DNA of 64,000 bases from Macrocystis pyrifera (taxonomy: Eukaryota; Sar; Phaeophyceae; Laminariales; Laminariaceae), in assembly GCA_031763025.1 (NCBI GenBank), contig JASSKH010000003.1:18632977-18696976 (forward strand). Reading direction: 5' to 3'. The notes under the pieces were generated by a model that saw nothing but the letters and a program-made list of their open reading frames with translations, made no database searches and was not told the origin of the DNA. Positions within the stretch are counted from its first letter, which is position 1, and each line of letters starts with the position of its first letter. Positions 50,775 through 63,202 of this stretch are shown in pieces. The position numbers and the translations under genes were made by a program.

Positions 50775-53510
50775 TAATATTATAACCTCCCCCAACCAAG
50801 CCGTTTGGTCCGAGAAAGGTCAGCAATGCTATACCCTATTACAGACGGTGCGCAAGGAGAACAAAACGCAGGACCAACCGATCTATCTATCTCGTGCGTA
50901 ACACCGTCATAACGACAACCTCCTGGCCGCTCGCGAGGTGTCAGTTCTGAGTTCTTGCTGCCCTCAAATTCTGGGTATTCACGAAAAACGCTGGGCGGCT
51001 CGCGGTGATCAGCGGGTCTGATGATCAGCACGCCAGCACGAAACAGAGACAAGGGAATGGATACCTCGACCTTCTCTTCAGCGTCAGTAGAACAGTAAAA
51101 ATACAAGAAGAATCGATGCGATAAACAATGCTTTACTATAATAATAATAGTAAAACAGAATGTGGTCACTTGGCACCATCACACCATAGAGCATAGTCCT
51201 GCTCATGATATCTCATACATCCACCATGTTGTTTCCGTAGAAAAGAACACATCACCACATCTACTATCTACAACCTGCTACGAGTACGCACCCGATCACA
51301 GCCGACAAAATAAGCTCTGTCCGTGCTCGCTGTTCGTGAGTTTCCCGTTTGGTACGGTATACATTACGCACATGAATCGCCGAATCGTCGATCCTCATGA
51401 AGCGATACCGACGAATTGTCAAGACCGACGAAATGTCAATACCGACGAAACATCGTGACAATTTTTTGCTTGTGAGAGATGAACCGAGGTCTGTTCGAGG
51501 TAGAGACAGCGGGTTACAAGAGAATCGAAAACCGAAGTTGAGCGTGAGGAGATTCATCTGTGGGGACAGCAGGGAGGCAGAACCGGAGAGGAACGCTGGA
51601 CAACGCCTCTTAGGTTGCCAGCCCCCGCCCATTGTCCAGCCACCGGTCGCCTATCGATCCACACACATCCCTTGGGATTTCGAAAGTAGGTGGAGTGCAA
51701 GCCCAAAGGAATACTTGAGTTCTCACTTGCCATTTTTTGGTCTGGCGACGACGAGGTGGTTCCGTCCAAACCAACGAGTGCCCCGCCGGTGACGCGGTTT
51801 GGGGCAAATGAGCAGCCACATAGCGCCGCGAAGACGCCCCGGTCGACGGAGCCTGGGAGACCAGGCGCCCGGGCGCTCGAGAAAAAAGGCTTGTAGATGG
51901 GATGCGGAGGTAGACCGTCCCCGATTAGAGTGCCGATGGGAGAGCGCGAATCGCCGAAGAAGCACAAACGGGGGTGGAGCGACAGGCGTGATAAGGCCTG
52001 GGGAGATGATTTTGCGATGTAGGGGAAGACGGGCGCGTGCGCTGCTTGGGATGTCGATCTTCCTGGCGGTGACCTTGTGTCAAGGTGAGAGAGAGTGAAA
52101 GCGACAAGCTTGAGCGCAAGAGCGCGCAATGTTACAGCAATGGTGCCCGGATTTCGAAACTGCTGTCTCTTGTCTCCTGTGTCCTGCAGGTCCCCACCTA
52201 AAATCCCCTGGCACTCTTGACTCGTACCAGGTACCTGGTACGTCTTTTTGTCGTTTTGGTCGTGCACGTTGCTGGGCCTTGAATAACCACGTCGTGCACG
52301 CCATTAGTAATAGACACGGCACTTCACTTTCTGAACACTCCTTTACCATCTGTCCACAGCCTTGAGTCGTGGGCTTGACGAAGCCCCCTTCTATTTTCTT
52401 CCTCCGCCTCATCGAGTCGAGGACACAACACCAAAATTTTTGTCGAAAAGGAGACCTCGCTACATACAGCAGTCAGCGCAGTCAGCGTTAGAGGTGTGGG
52501 GAAATGAAGGATTCTTCTTTTTCTATGAAAAATGAAAATCAGCCAGCTTTTCCGTTTGTTTTTTGTTTTTTTCGTATCGTTTTTGAGAGACCCTTCGATT
52601 CCGAAGGGTGTGCGTCGTCATTTCTCCGAAGCTTTCGTGGTTCTCGAGCTCTTCATGCAGTCCACCTCGTATTCGAGCATAGCGTCGTTCGTTTTGTGTG
52701 AGTCTTAGCTCCCTTGGTGGGAGTGCCTCGCACGCTGAAGGACAGACCCATGTCTGGTTTCTAATTTGTGATTTTGTGAGAGTTGCTTCAGCGGCAGTTG
52801 CACCATTTTTCGATGTGTTTTTTAGTTTTTATGTGAGGCCCAGACCGACCGCCCAAGTAATTTTTCGAGTGTTTTTACGAGTACCCAAAAATACGTACCT
52901 GATGTGTTGTGCTGTGTGTGCGGTGCGGTAGGAATGCTCGGCAGCGGCTTGAGTTATTTTCTTGGTTTTACCGCGCAATTGTTTTGTTTCGTGAGCTGTG
53001 GGCTGTGGGCGGGCTGTGCTCGTTTGGGCGGCTTGATGCTGTTGGCTTAGTAATAGACCGCAGCAACAGCATCATAGATTGTTTATTGTTGAAGCCGTCG
53101 GTGATCCTCCCCCTGATGATGCTCATATGAAAATGCGCGGAGTACTTGTACGTACTGCTCTCGACAGCAGTAATTGGTTGGCGCTTATTAGTTTTGGAGG
53201 ACCTTCGTATCATACCTGTGTCCTTCGTCCATTTTTATGTTGTAGAAGTTGAAAGAGTCAACCTTTCAAATTCGTGCGAAGCTCGCACACGACGATCGTA
53301 CACACAGGGGTCTACGAGTAAGTAAGACTTGGAAGCTATTTGCTGTCGTACAGCATTTTTCCATATCCGAACACATACCCTACACTTGTTTAGATGGATT
53401 CATGAAAGTAGTCTTAATCGCGGTTGCCGAATCGGGAGATGCATGCCCCGGATGCCGCTTCCTTTTGTTCCGAATATTAATATTTCTACGACGGTACTTG
53501 ACTTGTATTC
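50775..53510. other. No gene assigned; GC-rich block with overlapping frames
   Basis: 51390-52270 is GC-rich and open in several frames on both strands at once (longest 237 codons, minus, 51554-52267). No motif, and neither strand is favoured. The remainder is T-rich with no recognised element. Confidence 0.4.
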
Positions 53511-53900
53511 TCATTCGTGCATTTTTGCTGCGATTTATACAAGGGCCTTGGTCTTGTCGTATGCGGCGACAGTAGTTTACTCTGATCCGTGTGCTTCCGC
53601 TGTGTGCTGTGAGCTGAATGTAAGCTGTGTGAAAGCTCTCCTCTCCACTTTCACTATGTGCTCTGCACTCTACGATACAGACATACCACATTCAAATTTC
53701 ATTGGTGCAAAATGTGCTGCGATTTATACATGCAAGGGCCTTCGCCTTGTCATATACCTGGTATATGCGGCGACAGGTTACTTTGACCCATTTGCTGCTG
53801 CTGTGTGCTGTGAGCTGTATGTAAGTTGTGTGGATGCTCTCCTCTCCCCTTTCACCAAGTGCTCTGCACTCTACTATAAAAACCACATTAAAGTTGGCCA
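53511..53900. repeat. ~190-bp tandem duplication, second unit with an 11-nt TACCTGGTATA insertion
   Basis: Unit 1 (53511-53695) and unit 2 (53699-53900) share GCTGCGATTTATAC, AAGGGCCTT, TGTGCTGTGAGCTG, GCTCTCCTCTCC and GTGCTCTGCACTCTAC. Unit 2 has TACCTGGTATA (53755-53765) where unit 1 reads straight through GTCGTATGCGG. Confidence 0.9.
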
Positions 53901-55880
53901 TCCATCGCATCCATCTGAAGTGATTTCATTTCTTCCACAATTGTGGTGTGTTTTTTTTGTTTGTTTGTTTTCTGGTTCCTGGCTGTTGGTCTGCTGGTCC
54001 CTGGTCCTTCCTGCCTCCCGAAAGAGGAAGGAGGGCTATTACTTCACAGCAGTCCGACTTTTTCACACCCTCCGACGGTCTTCGTTTTTGCCTTTGCTTG
54101 TTTGTCTTCCCTCGGCTCGCCTTGACTCGCCATGCCTTGCCTGGCTGAGCTTTTGGGATTCCCACTGACCAACTCATGTTCCGGATGGCGACATCGCGAT
54201 CGATAAGTCGGCTCCTTTATCAAGGACGACACATCATGTATCTATTATTAATAATCCGAGATGGCTTTCTCGCTTCCGACTCGGCTTGGCTTTGGGTTTT
54301 GTCAGGGATGCGTGTTATATATACGCGTTACACATGCGCTGGCGTTCCCAATCCACGCATTAACTGTTCGCCGCGATATTCTTTGCCGTTTGCGGAATTT
54401 TATAGCGTACCCTTGTTGGGAAATGCCTCCATATATACTCAAAACCCCTATTGTTGCCCCGGAAGGGGATGGTCATATTCCTTCCCCAGTATTAACGCAA
54501 TTCAAGATTTGCGGTTGCCGTTCGCGGTCGCCGTTTGCCGCTTACGCTAGTTTCAGCCGTGGCATGCATGCCTGGTTTATCTATTTTTTGTTGGCTTCTG
54601 TCGGCTGGGGCTATCTCTTATAGAAGGGTTTTGAGAACCGAGAATGAACGTTTTCGGGCCGTAAAAACTAGGTATCAATCTTCAGGACCCGCAACTGGTG
54701 ATTTTTTTCCGGCATTGTTTTTGGACATCAGTTTCGGGAAGGCATCCAACCGGAAACCGGGCTCGGGCCCATCAACTTCCGCGTCCGAAACTGGCGGCAT
54801 GATCATGGGTTTCCACACATCGTGCGAGGCAACAAGCGTCCGAAGATGCCGAAAGCAGCAGTACCGAGGGGCCGCATCTATCAGCCATGCAAGCAACAGG
54901 ACTTGTGCTTCTTGCCGTGTCCCGCTACCCACCCCCGCTTGCCTCACAGGCATCACGAGCCGATGGGATTGGATTGTAATGGTGTCGACTACGAGAGCCT
55001 TGCCTCTCTCCTAAAATAGCAGCTGCGATGTTGAGCAACAATATCTTGTCTCGTCGAGGACGAGGGTAGTCACGGTCTGAGAGATAGATGTGATGAACGA
55101 GAGCCACACAGGTTTCGACAAGGAACATACGAATTCTGAAGACAACCCTCCCAGTGTGACGCGTACGTGCCGTGTTTTCCTTGTCGCGTACCAGGTACCA
55201 TGCTTCCGCGTGGGCCGAGATGCTTGTGCGACGAACCCCATGTATGTAGTCTACAGTAGTAGGGAGGAAGCGAAACTATGTCGGTGGCGCTTTCGCCTAA
55301 TCACGCTGCAGCAGCTGTCTACTATACCTCCCCCTGTTGTTCGTTGAATACCTGGTGTATGTGATTTCTTGTTTTTGTGTCCGAACATAATAATCTGAAA
55401 AATCATTAGGCACGACAAGGGCACGATAAGGTTATCGGTCATTTTTTTGTGTGTCTGGTTTCGAGGGCCGAAAAAATCATCAATTTTTCGGTTCTCAGAA
55501 ACCTTCCTTAAGAGATGGCCTGACACACATGTTTTGCGTTGTCGTAGTCTTTTTCAAAAGACGACCCTCGTTCAATGCCGAGATATCGAGGTCAGCATGG
55601 CGGATATTTTAGTCTCTTACGTGGTACATACACCCTTGACCACTGCGAAGGGTGTCCGACACCACTATAGCAGCAGCTGCAAGTTTGTCGCCTAAGAGTG
55701 AAAGACTGGTACCAGGGAGCTGAATAATGACCAGGTGTCCAGGTATACCTGGTTATTGTCGAGATGCTATCGTAGGAGTCGAGTTAAAGCCATTTGCGTC
55801 GTTGTAGTGGCGGGCGGCAAGCTGGTGAAAGGTCCAGTTCGAAAGGTCATCATCGTCCTGCGCGTGTTCACATCTAACCG
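53901..55880. other. No gene assigned
   Basis: Frames at 54535-55019 are open on both strands; one ends GLDCNGVDYESLASLLK but matches no family I know. TACCAGGTA word at 55189. Confidence 0.4.
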
Positions 55881-55884
55881 TCCT

Positions 55885-55955
55885 TTCCACACGTCGACAT
55901 CCAGCACAACCAGTGTCCGTGCCGATTCTTCATACTTGTGGCCGTCTTCGTGTTG
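55885..55955 (-). mobile_element. LINE-1 tail relic
   Basis: CACGTCGACATCCAGCACAA, CCAGTGTCCGTGCCGATTCTTC in reverse of the LINE-1 tail. Short. 55956-58081 holds no gene I can support, only short frames and many short palindromic words. Confidence 0.6.
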
Positions 55956-58081
55956 AACCGCTATCATGGGTCAAACTTGGAACCTACTCATAGGACCATC
56001 CTAGGAGGTCACTAGGGTCACCATCTTCCTACTGGCAGACCGTCTTCGTTTCATCTCGCTATATATGTCAACCTTGTTAACCATCCTAGGTCCCCAGGTC
56101 ATCCATCCTGTATATAGTTTCTAGTCCTAGGACGCTCCTAGCTCATAGGTTGACGAGTTTGACCTCGTCGTTGATCACAGAGACGGCCTCGGGACGATGG
56201 TGACCTTTCACCAGCATGCCGCCGCCCAGTGCCCTGCACACCGACTCCAGCCCCGACTCCTCCCAGATCTACCGTCGGATACCTGGTGTACGTGTTCGTT
56301 CTTTCACCTTCCATCAGTAGCCCGTACCTGGTAGCAGACACTAGTACCTGGCATTATGATTCAGCAGCAGTACTAGGTAAACAACTGCTGCGTCCACGCT
56401 CGGAGACAACAGCAGCAGCAGTCAATCCTTGATGTATTTGTATTTAGAGTCGGATGATGTTCGCCGTATTTAATTAAATGAGTTACTATTGATATTATTA
56501 ATAGCATCAAGTACCAGGTTTCACCTACAGTAGAAAATATGGTAAAAAATTGCAGTCTTATATGATACTTGCAGCAGTAGAATTGTCCGACAGAATGACA
56601 AAATTTATGAAATGGTCCGACGATTGCAGCATCAGCCACACGTTACTACTCGTAGCCTAAATGGCCTGCTTTGCTGAGATTCGGGATATATGTGCCCGAA
56701 CTACTGCTGAACAGCAGTAGTAGAATGTGCCTGGTAGGTGCTTTTATAGATCATACGACACGCATCATAGTGATTGTCTTCCTGCTGCCCCTTATATCGC
56801 TGACAATAGTCTATAATACCGGTTGACCAATTTTGGCACTTGCTTTTGGGTTGCCTGGGGTCAATCAACGCTCTGATCATACAATACCTGTACGTAGTAG
56901 CTGTCAGGCAGGCAACCGTGATGCCTCCAAGTCATCTGGTGATCGGATACAGTTAGTGTTGGTGCAAGGTGCATCCGAGGTCATCCTCGAGTTCGATTGC
57001 AGTACGTATGTAGCATCTGATATGAGGGGGGATTATCGGAATTATCGTATGCTTGGATCAACTCTTGTGTTCTGTAATACTAAAGCTACGGCGGTAGTAT
57101 CGTAGAAGCAGCAGTACACAGGGTAGTCTACTTAATAATAGTTTGGGCAATTAATCCATCTTTGATACCAGTACATTGTTGGTATACGTACACGTACTCC
57201 AACTCGAACGTGCAGTATATGCAGTATATACAACAGTATGTATATGAGGTCTGCCGGTATCATACCAGGTCCAAGTACTACTACAGCAGCAGTAGCAGTA
57301 TCTGCACTGTTTGTCGTAGATGCAACTGCGTTTGTTCTCTTTATGCCTTTTGCTCTTTGGATCAGCGTGTACTGGTTGATGTACAACAGCAGCGTGCAAG
57401 TATTAGCATTATACGAGCAGTACACCAGCAGTGCGAGAAGCAGTGTGCACGCAGAAGTGTCGATAGGCGTTCGAACAGTTTGCGAATGCCGACCGCCGCC
57501 GACCCTAATGCTTTCATGAAGGGGAATGGTGCGGTGTGTACCGAGTATGATGAGTATGATATCATACCACGTATCGTACAACGATAAGTGCGGTTTACCT
57601 CTGATAAGGTCATCGACATGGGATAAATACAAAAGTGCCTTTACCGCCTTGGAGGCGCTGTCAAACCGGTGTGCCCGCCGTGACGATATTCCACCTGGTA
57701 TCACATAACGATATCACAGAACCATAAACTTACACATGGAGCAGTATTAGAATGATAAACCGATAGAACGATACGACGTAGAACAATGCAGCCCGTGAGC
57801 CCGTCGGTCTGCCTCGTCGCGAGAGACCTATGTACAGGTGGTACTATTCCGAGCGGTGTACGTGGCACAGCATACCAATTACCAGGTATACTGCTGTACG
57901 TCAAATGCCCAACCCTAACCCTAACGTGTGACATGAGTACATACCATGGTACCAGTATATAGAGTATTTATTCACGTACTATATTCATTATATTGTATAT
58001 ATGGTACACTATTAGTACTCTACCTGTTTGGACAGCAGTATTTATTCGAGTACATTCTTACTTTTTGATCCATAATTATAA

Positions 58082-58172
58082 GTTCTCTAGGATAGGGAAT
58101 CTGGACGGACTATGGGTGCACTATTCATGGTTGTGCAGAAAAAACGGTTTAATGTGAAGACAACACACGCGT
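58082..58172 (+). mobile_element. LINE-1 tail relic
   Basis: TCTAGGATAGGGAATCTGGACGG and ACGGTTTAATGTGAAGACAA with an ACACACGCG end. 58173-58639 holds nothing recognised. Confidence 0.55.
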
Positions 58173-58639
58173 GTTCATATACGAAGTGTATCAGTATATT
58201 ACAAACAAGATATCACACCCCATGCCGTGAAGCCGAGCCGATATTTTTTGTTGAAAACAGGGAAGGCACACACAACGAAACGGTGTCACCATAGCTCTCC
58301 ATGGGCGCATCGTTCGGGGTTTGCACTCCCCCCCTGGTCGAGAAAAGGAGCTCGGAAATTCGCCAAAAAGGCGTGTGTGTTGCTTGTTACCTGGAATCAT
58401 ATCGTACATACGGACGGTAATGCTCCTCCTTATTTCCTGGTCTAATTTTTTGTTGTCATGATAATAGTGTGCAAAGAGGGTACACTAGCTGCAGATCTCT
58501 TTGGACAAAGTCTAAATCCTGCTGTGCTTTGTAGTATTCTACCCAGAACATCTAATATCAGGTCCGAAGGTCGTAATTATGTGCGTGGTATAAATCATAT
58601 CAGGGTGTAGGCTTGTAGCCGATTGACCTCACCTAATTG

Positions 58640-58971
58640 CCGGCATCCCTGGCTTCTTGGTAGGTGGTCCGCGTGCCTACTAAGATCAGTTTCTTCGGTT
58701 CGAGTCTCACCGAATGCATATTCGTAGGGACGTTTTCTGCCAGTTTTTTTTTTTTTTTAATTAATGCAGAAAGCGCGAGAGCGTGAGTCAGCGATATTCG
58801 ATGAAAATCGGCGAGCAGTGAGAATACTGAACCCTGTGCGTGATAAAAATCAAGGTACGTAGGGGGGGGGAGAAGGGACGACACCTATTACCGCGGCTTG
58901 TCCAGAAGATCGCTGAGGGCAAGACCTCCTACGAGTTGAGCTGGAAAGTAAAAGTGAAAATATTAAACAAA
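58640..58971 (+). mobile_element. tRNA-derived SINE, full-length copy
   Basis: Head with box A TGGCTTCTTGGTAGGTGG and box B GGTTCGAGTCT, an internal T16 run, GAAAGCGCGAGAGCG, GATGAAAATCGGCGAGCAGT, GGTACGTAGGGGG, GTCCAGAAGATCGCTGAGGG, ACCTCCTACGAGTTGAGCTG and GGAAAGTAAAAGTGAAAA. The order equals the copy at 36703-37043 in reverse. Confidence 0.82.
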
Positions 58972-59446
58972 ATACTCGTAGAGCCTGTACACTTATTTTT
59001 GTTTGTGTGTACCAAAATCGAAGTATTCTAGAATAGTTTTGTGTTGGCATTTCTCAGTTCGCTCTATCGTACTGCAGTCCGCGGCACCAGGAGTCAGGAG
59101 TACGTACTCGGTGTTTTCTTCTCGGACGGCTCATGTGCGATTGATTGGACTACTTGGGTCTAAACATTCCAGCGTGCGAGCTGTCGTAAGTCATCCATGA
59201 CTATGTACGTGTATTTTTTGTTGAGGGGGGGGGGGAGATTGAAGGTGGGAGATTGGAGATGAGATTGGGCATCGTCACTGCTGCTATGACGTAATCTGCT
59301 GCTGTTCTTTCATATACTGTAGGCTTTCACGAAAGTCACCGAAGGATCGAAGTATATGTGTATGATACCTGGCCTCAAACCATCAAAGCATGAAAGTATG
59401 ATGACTTGCAGGTGCCCATCGTTGTGATTTTTTGTCGGTGGCCGCT

Positions 59447-59812
59447 TGGCCAGCGGGGATGCGGATGAAAAGGTCGAAGCTCTCTCACATATCAGAGTGC
59501 CTGTGCTTCTGGGCTAGCTAACTCGGCATCGCAGGGCCACAGCGCTTGCTCAACGTTCGCATGTGGCACCCAGCGGAGTTTCTCGGGGCGAAAATGCGGG
59601 GTTTTGGTATGTAGTTATGGAATCCTTGTATTTTCTCCACGGGCAACTCAGCTGACTCCCACGTGTCGACTTTGAGCATATGCTCTGTGACCCTGCGACC
59701 TGCTGCGATAATGGCGATGACGAGTTAGCTGTAGCCCACATGGAAGTCCAGGCATGCTGGTGCGTGCGAAAGCGTCGACCTTTTCTTCGACATCCCCGCT
59801 GGCCAAGCGGGC
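59447..59812. mobile_element. Candidate TIR element I
   Basis: CCGCTTGGCCAGCGGGGATG with GAAAAGGTCGA on the left and the inverted partner on the right (about 45 bp at ~85% by eye) bound 366 bp. The frames inside match nothing I know. Confidence 0.6.
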
Positions 59813-59869
59813 AGCTATCAAACTGCTCTCTGATAGTTGAATGCCGCGTTGATCTATAGCTTAATAATA

Positions 59870-59945
59870 TCTCTCTCTTGGATTGAAGAATCGGCACGGA
59901 CACTGGTTGTGCTGGATGTCGACAGGTCGAAAGAGCGGCTTAATG
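59870..59945 (+). mobile_element. LINE-1 tail relic
   Basis: TTGAAGAATCGGCACGGACA, GTGCTGGATGTCGACAGGTC, GCGGCTTAATGAACACGCG. Confidence 0.6.
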
Positions 59946-60519
59946 AACACGCGTACCAGAATCAACGCGGGGTTGGTCATGGTGGGTGGAGTCTCCAGCC
60001 GTGGCTGAGAGGTCTCATTTCATTGCAATCCAATACTTTCATCGAGAGTGGAGGCGATGCGATTCCTCGTATTACTACGCTGGATTTGTTGCACATGCTA
60101 CTGCAGATGTCGTTTTGCCGCAGCGCTAAGGTGGTATAGCATGCCAAATGCCAGTAGCTGGTGGCTTTACCTATAATCAATCGTTACCCTATTGATGCCC
60201 AATGTAGACCACAGACGTCTTCTGCCGCGCGGCGCTAAGTACTGGTAGCCGGGTAGACTGCTGTATACCTGGTAACTGCTGTGTGCTACAGCTTACTGCA
60301 CCTGGCATCACATCCTGTCTTAACGCTCGTGCTCGTACGAATTGCGTTTGACCTCAGCAAAAGCCCTCAGCATTCGGCCGCCGATTGCTGAGAGTATGTA
60401 CATTGGCGGCTCCGTCTCGGTGGTCGAAACCCCGGTTTGTCACGAGAGACCCTACTTGCAACACGCCACCTTTCAAATATACTCGTGCAGCACCACTTCT
60501 GTCTGATGGATCAAAGTTG

Positions 60520-60600
60520 GCCTTTCGGCTGGCCGTTTTTTTTCTCGGAAAACGCCGCCGAAACGCGTGGCGGAGCCGCGTGACATCCCCCAGTAGAGCT
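60520..60600. repeat. Dispersed repeat D, short copy
   Basis: GGCCTTTCGGCTGGCCGTTT, GGAAAACGCCGCCGAAACGC, GTGGCGGAGCCGCGTGAC. Confidence 0.6.
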
Positions 60601-60611
60601 CACCGCTTGCA

Positions 60612-60897
60612 AGTTATTCGATAAAATGGTTGAGGTACACTGCTGTGTACAAGTACGAGACAACCGGAATACTACTAAGTAATGTTTCCCACAGAATCAG
60701 TACTCGTATCTTTCTGGGAAAAGGAATCAGGACGGACATTGGGTGTACTGATGTAGCTGAGCTGGGTAGAAAGGACGATTTAATGTGAAGACAACAACAA
60801 CATTGGTTGATTGGGTATGATAGAGTTAGGGTTAGACTCATAATTTGTTCTACTCGTCTCTTACACAGCAGTGACCCTCAACCATTTTCTCGAATAC
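60612..60897. mobile_element. TIR element E, copy 3, holding a LINE-1 tail relic
   Basis: TTATTCGATAAAATGGTTGA with CACTGCTGTGT on the left and the inverted CAGCAGTGACCCTCAACCAT, TTTCTCGAATA on the right give inverted ends of about 50 bp. A LINE-1 tail relic (about 60690-60795, ending GATTTAATGTGAAGACAAC) lies inside. Confidence 0.7.
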
Positions 60898-62668
60898 TAG
60901 GTACCAGGTACCTTCGCCGCCTCCGCCGATCTCGAGCTGCCCGAAGTGAAGCTCCAAATTTGCTCAAAGTGTTGGGGTTAGGGTGTCGTTAGGGTTGGGC
61001 TGTCGTTCATTCGCTCCGAAACTTTGAAGATTTCACGATCCCTCACCTCTCCGCTCCTGCCCACCAGCTGCGTGGGCCACCAGTTCACTTTCCGTCGCCT
61101 CATACAATAATGTAATGACGTTGTCAAATTCTCTTGACGAAACGCATACATGTACAATAAGCAGTACCAGGTATGTACGTACGTATCTACTATGACCAGG
61201 GATTGGTCGTGGTAGCTCAAGCCTGTACAGAGTATGTACTGCTTGCGTCAGATGCCAGGACGCTGGACCCAAAAAGTGTACTGGTCGCTGCGACCGCGAC
61301 TCCCGCCCCCCCCAAGCTGGTGAGGGAACCCCGCCGGAGGTGTCCCTGGTGGCTCCCGCTGGAGACGCCCTGCTGGAGGCACGTTTTTACGCGATTGGTC
61401 ACGAGAGCAAAAAAAAACGTGTTGATTTTGCACGGATGTTGCAAAAGCAGTTTGGTGATACTGCTGTGGGTTGAATAAGGAAAAATGATCAAAAAGGGAC
61501 CAAGGCCATCTTGGTAGAGAAGGGGTCACATTGCTCAGACGGTCTGTGGTCAAGGAGGCTTCGTCCATCGTGCTCACACTCTCCCTCCCTCTTTCCCCTC
61601 TGTTCTGTTTACGTGCCCTATCTCGGCGACGCGTATTTACATGGGTTTCCGTTAGATAGTATGATACCGGTACCTCATTGTGGGGCGCATGTAAATTTTA
61701 CTTGCAATTTATGCCCTGACAACCCTGGCAGCTTCCTCGGCCAATCCAGTACTACTGGCAGGTAGGGATATAACTATTAATAGTGGTTCGGTGTTTGTTG
61801 CGAACAGCGCAACAGGCGACGGAAGACGTGTTGCGCTACGCTCAGCGCAACACGCGTGCGGGCCGCCGGAGGCAAAAAAATTGCCATATATGATCGAATA
61901 TATGCCCGACAACTAAGTAACAAAGTGTGTTCAAAGGCCTGCCGAACCTCGAAAAGGCGTGTATCGGGATCACAGAACCTAGTTTTCTTTTGTTCAACTT
62001 CAGGCGAATAGAAAAAGGGCCTGAACAAAAAATCGCCTGCGGCGAATTAAAAAAGGGGGCTCAATTTTTTTTCGACAAGGGCGAATTTGAAAAAAAAAAT
62101 TCACAAAAGAAACGCCTACGGCGAACGAAAAAGGCCGCAATTTTTTTTTGGGCCTGCGGCCAAAAAAGCTGTGCGCCCAAAACCGCGTGTTGCGCTGCGC
62201 GCAACCAGGCCCTCCCTCCGCGGCTGTTGCAGAAAACAGTTATTTTGACCAAAATGTTGCGCCAGCGGAACAGCTAATTATATTCTTGCTGGCAGTACAT
62301 ACTGGACCAGGGCCCAGCCGTTCTGTAGTACGACGTGTCTGTGTTCCGTTTGTCACAAGTCATTCAACAAGCTCTGCTACGCTAACGTTTCGCCTGACTG
62401 GTATCTCTTGACAATACTCAGTGGCCAATTGGTACCACGTGCGTGTGCAAGACCCGCATCGCATCTCAGTGGTCACAGCAGTAACAGGTATATTTTTTGG
62501 CTCGTTGCGTAGTGGTTCAATTTGCGCTCCCAATATGAACCCGGGCTGTACTTCCTACTGCTGCTGTGCAATCATGGTATTGCATATTGCACGTACGGTA
62601 GTCATCCTCCGACGAATGGCATGTTACTATTAATACTACCCATGTATTACAGGCATTGCTCTCGGCGA
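60898..62668. other. No gene seen; A-run/GGCGAA block
   Basis: 61800-62280 alternates A- or T-runs with GCGCAACA, GGCGAA and GGCCGCA words, including GTGTTGCGCTACGC...GCGTGTTGCGCTGCGC. I cannot name it. TACCAGGTA words at 60902 and 61165. Confidence 0.45.
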
Positions 62669-62828
62669 GCTTTTTTTTCCATATTTGCGAAATAATTTCC
62701 CTATTCGTACCTGGTATTTGTGAAATAGTTTCCAAGTTTGTGAAATCAACTTCCTGATATTGTCCCCTCTGTGGATTTCACAAATTTGGAAATTATGTCA
62801 CAAAAATTTGGAAATTCTGGAAGAAAAA
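62669..62828. repeat. Foldback sequence
   Basis: TTTGCGAAATAATTTCC-type units on the left pair with GGAAATTATGTCACAAA-type units on the right. TACCTGGTA at 62708 sits between two of the units. Confidence 0.5.
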
Positions 62829-63107
62829 TAACTTGCTGATCTGATATCAACCGTAATCGCACGATCTGATGGAAATCTGGCAGTAGTCTCAGTCGTCTGT
62901 CTCGTAGAGCAAACCATTTTCGTTTTTTTTCAAGTTGATACGTCAGCAGGGAGAAAAACGCCCATCATTTTTATAGTTGAAGGGAGGATGTCGGATTTCG
63001 GCGTCAGGTCGTTACGGCGAGGTCGTGTGTCGGTAAGTAAAGATCAATGTTATTATGATTGGTCCGGTTCCCGATAATTTCGTGATATCCAATGTCCCCT
63101 ATTAATT

Positions 63108-63202
63108 AACGCCTGCTATGGGACTGCATTTCCGTTATGGGGATGGGGACATATTGCTTCAAGTGTTTTTTCCCCCAAACGGGACTGCAGTTTCAAAAGG
63201 GT
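63108..63202. mobile_element. Palindromic MITE-2, diverged copy
   Basis: AACGCCTGCTATGGGACTGC on the left and AACGGGACTGCAGTTTCAAA, AGGGT on the right. A half copy with AACCCCTTTGCCATGGACTT lies at 63437. Confidence 0.55.

Noticed and set aside
51554-52267. A 237-codon minus-strand frame
   Set aside because: The GC-rich block is open on both strands and several frames; I see no domain, codon bias or splice support.
53329-54168. A 279-codon + strand frame
   Set aside because: Its repeated protein segments come from the tandem DNA duplication, and the rest is Phe/Leu/Ser-rich with no motif. Treated as repeat, not a gene.
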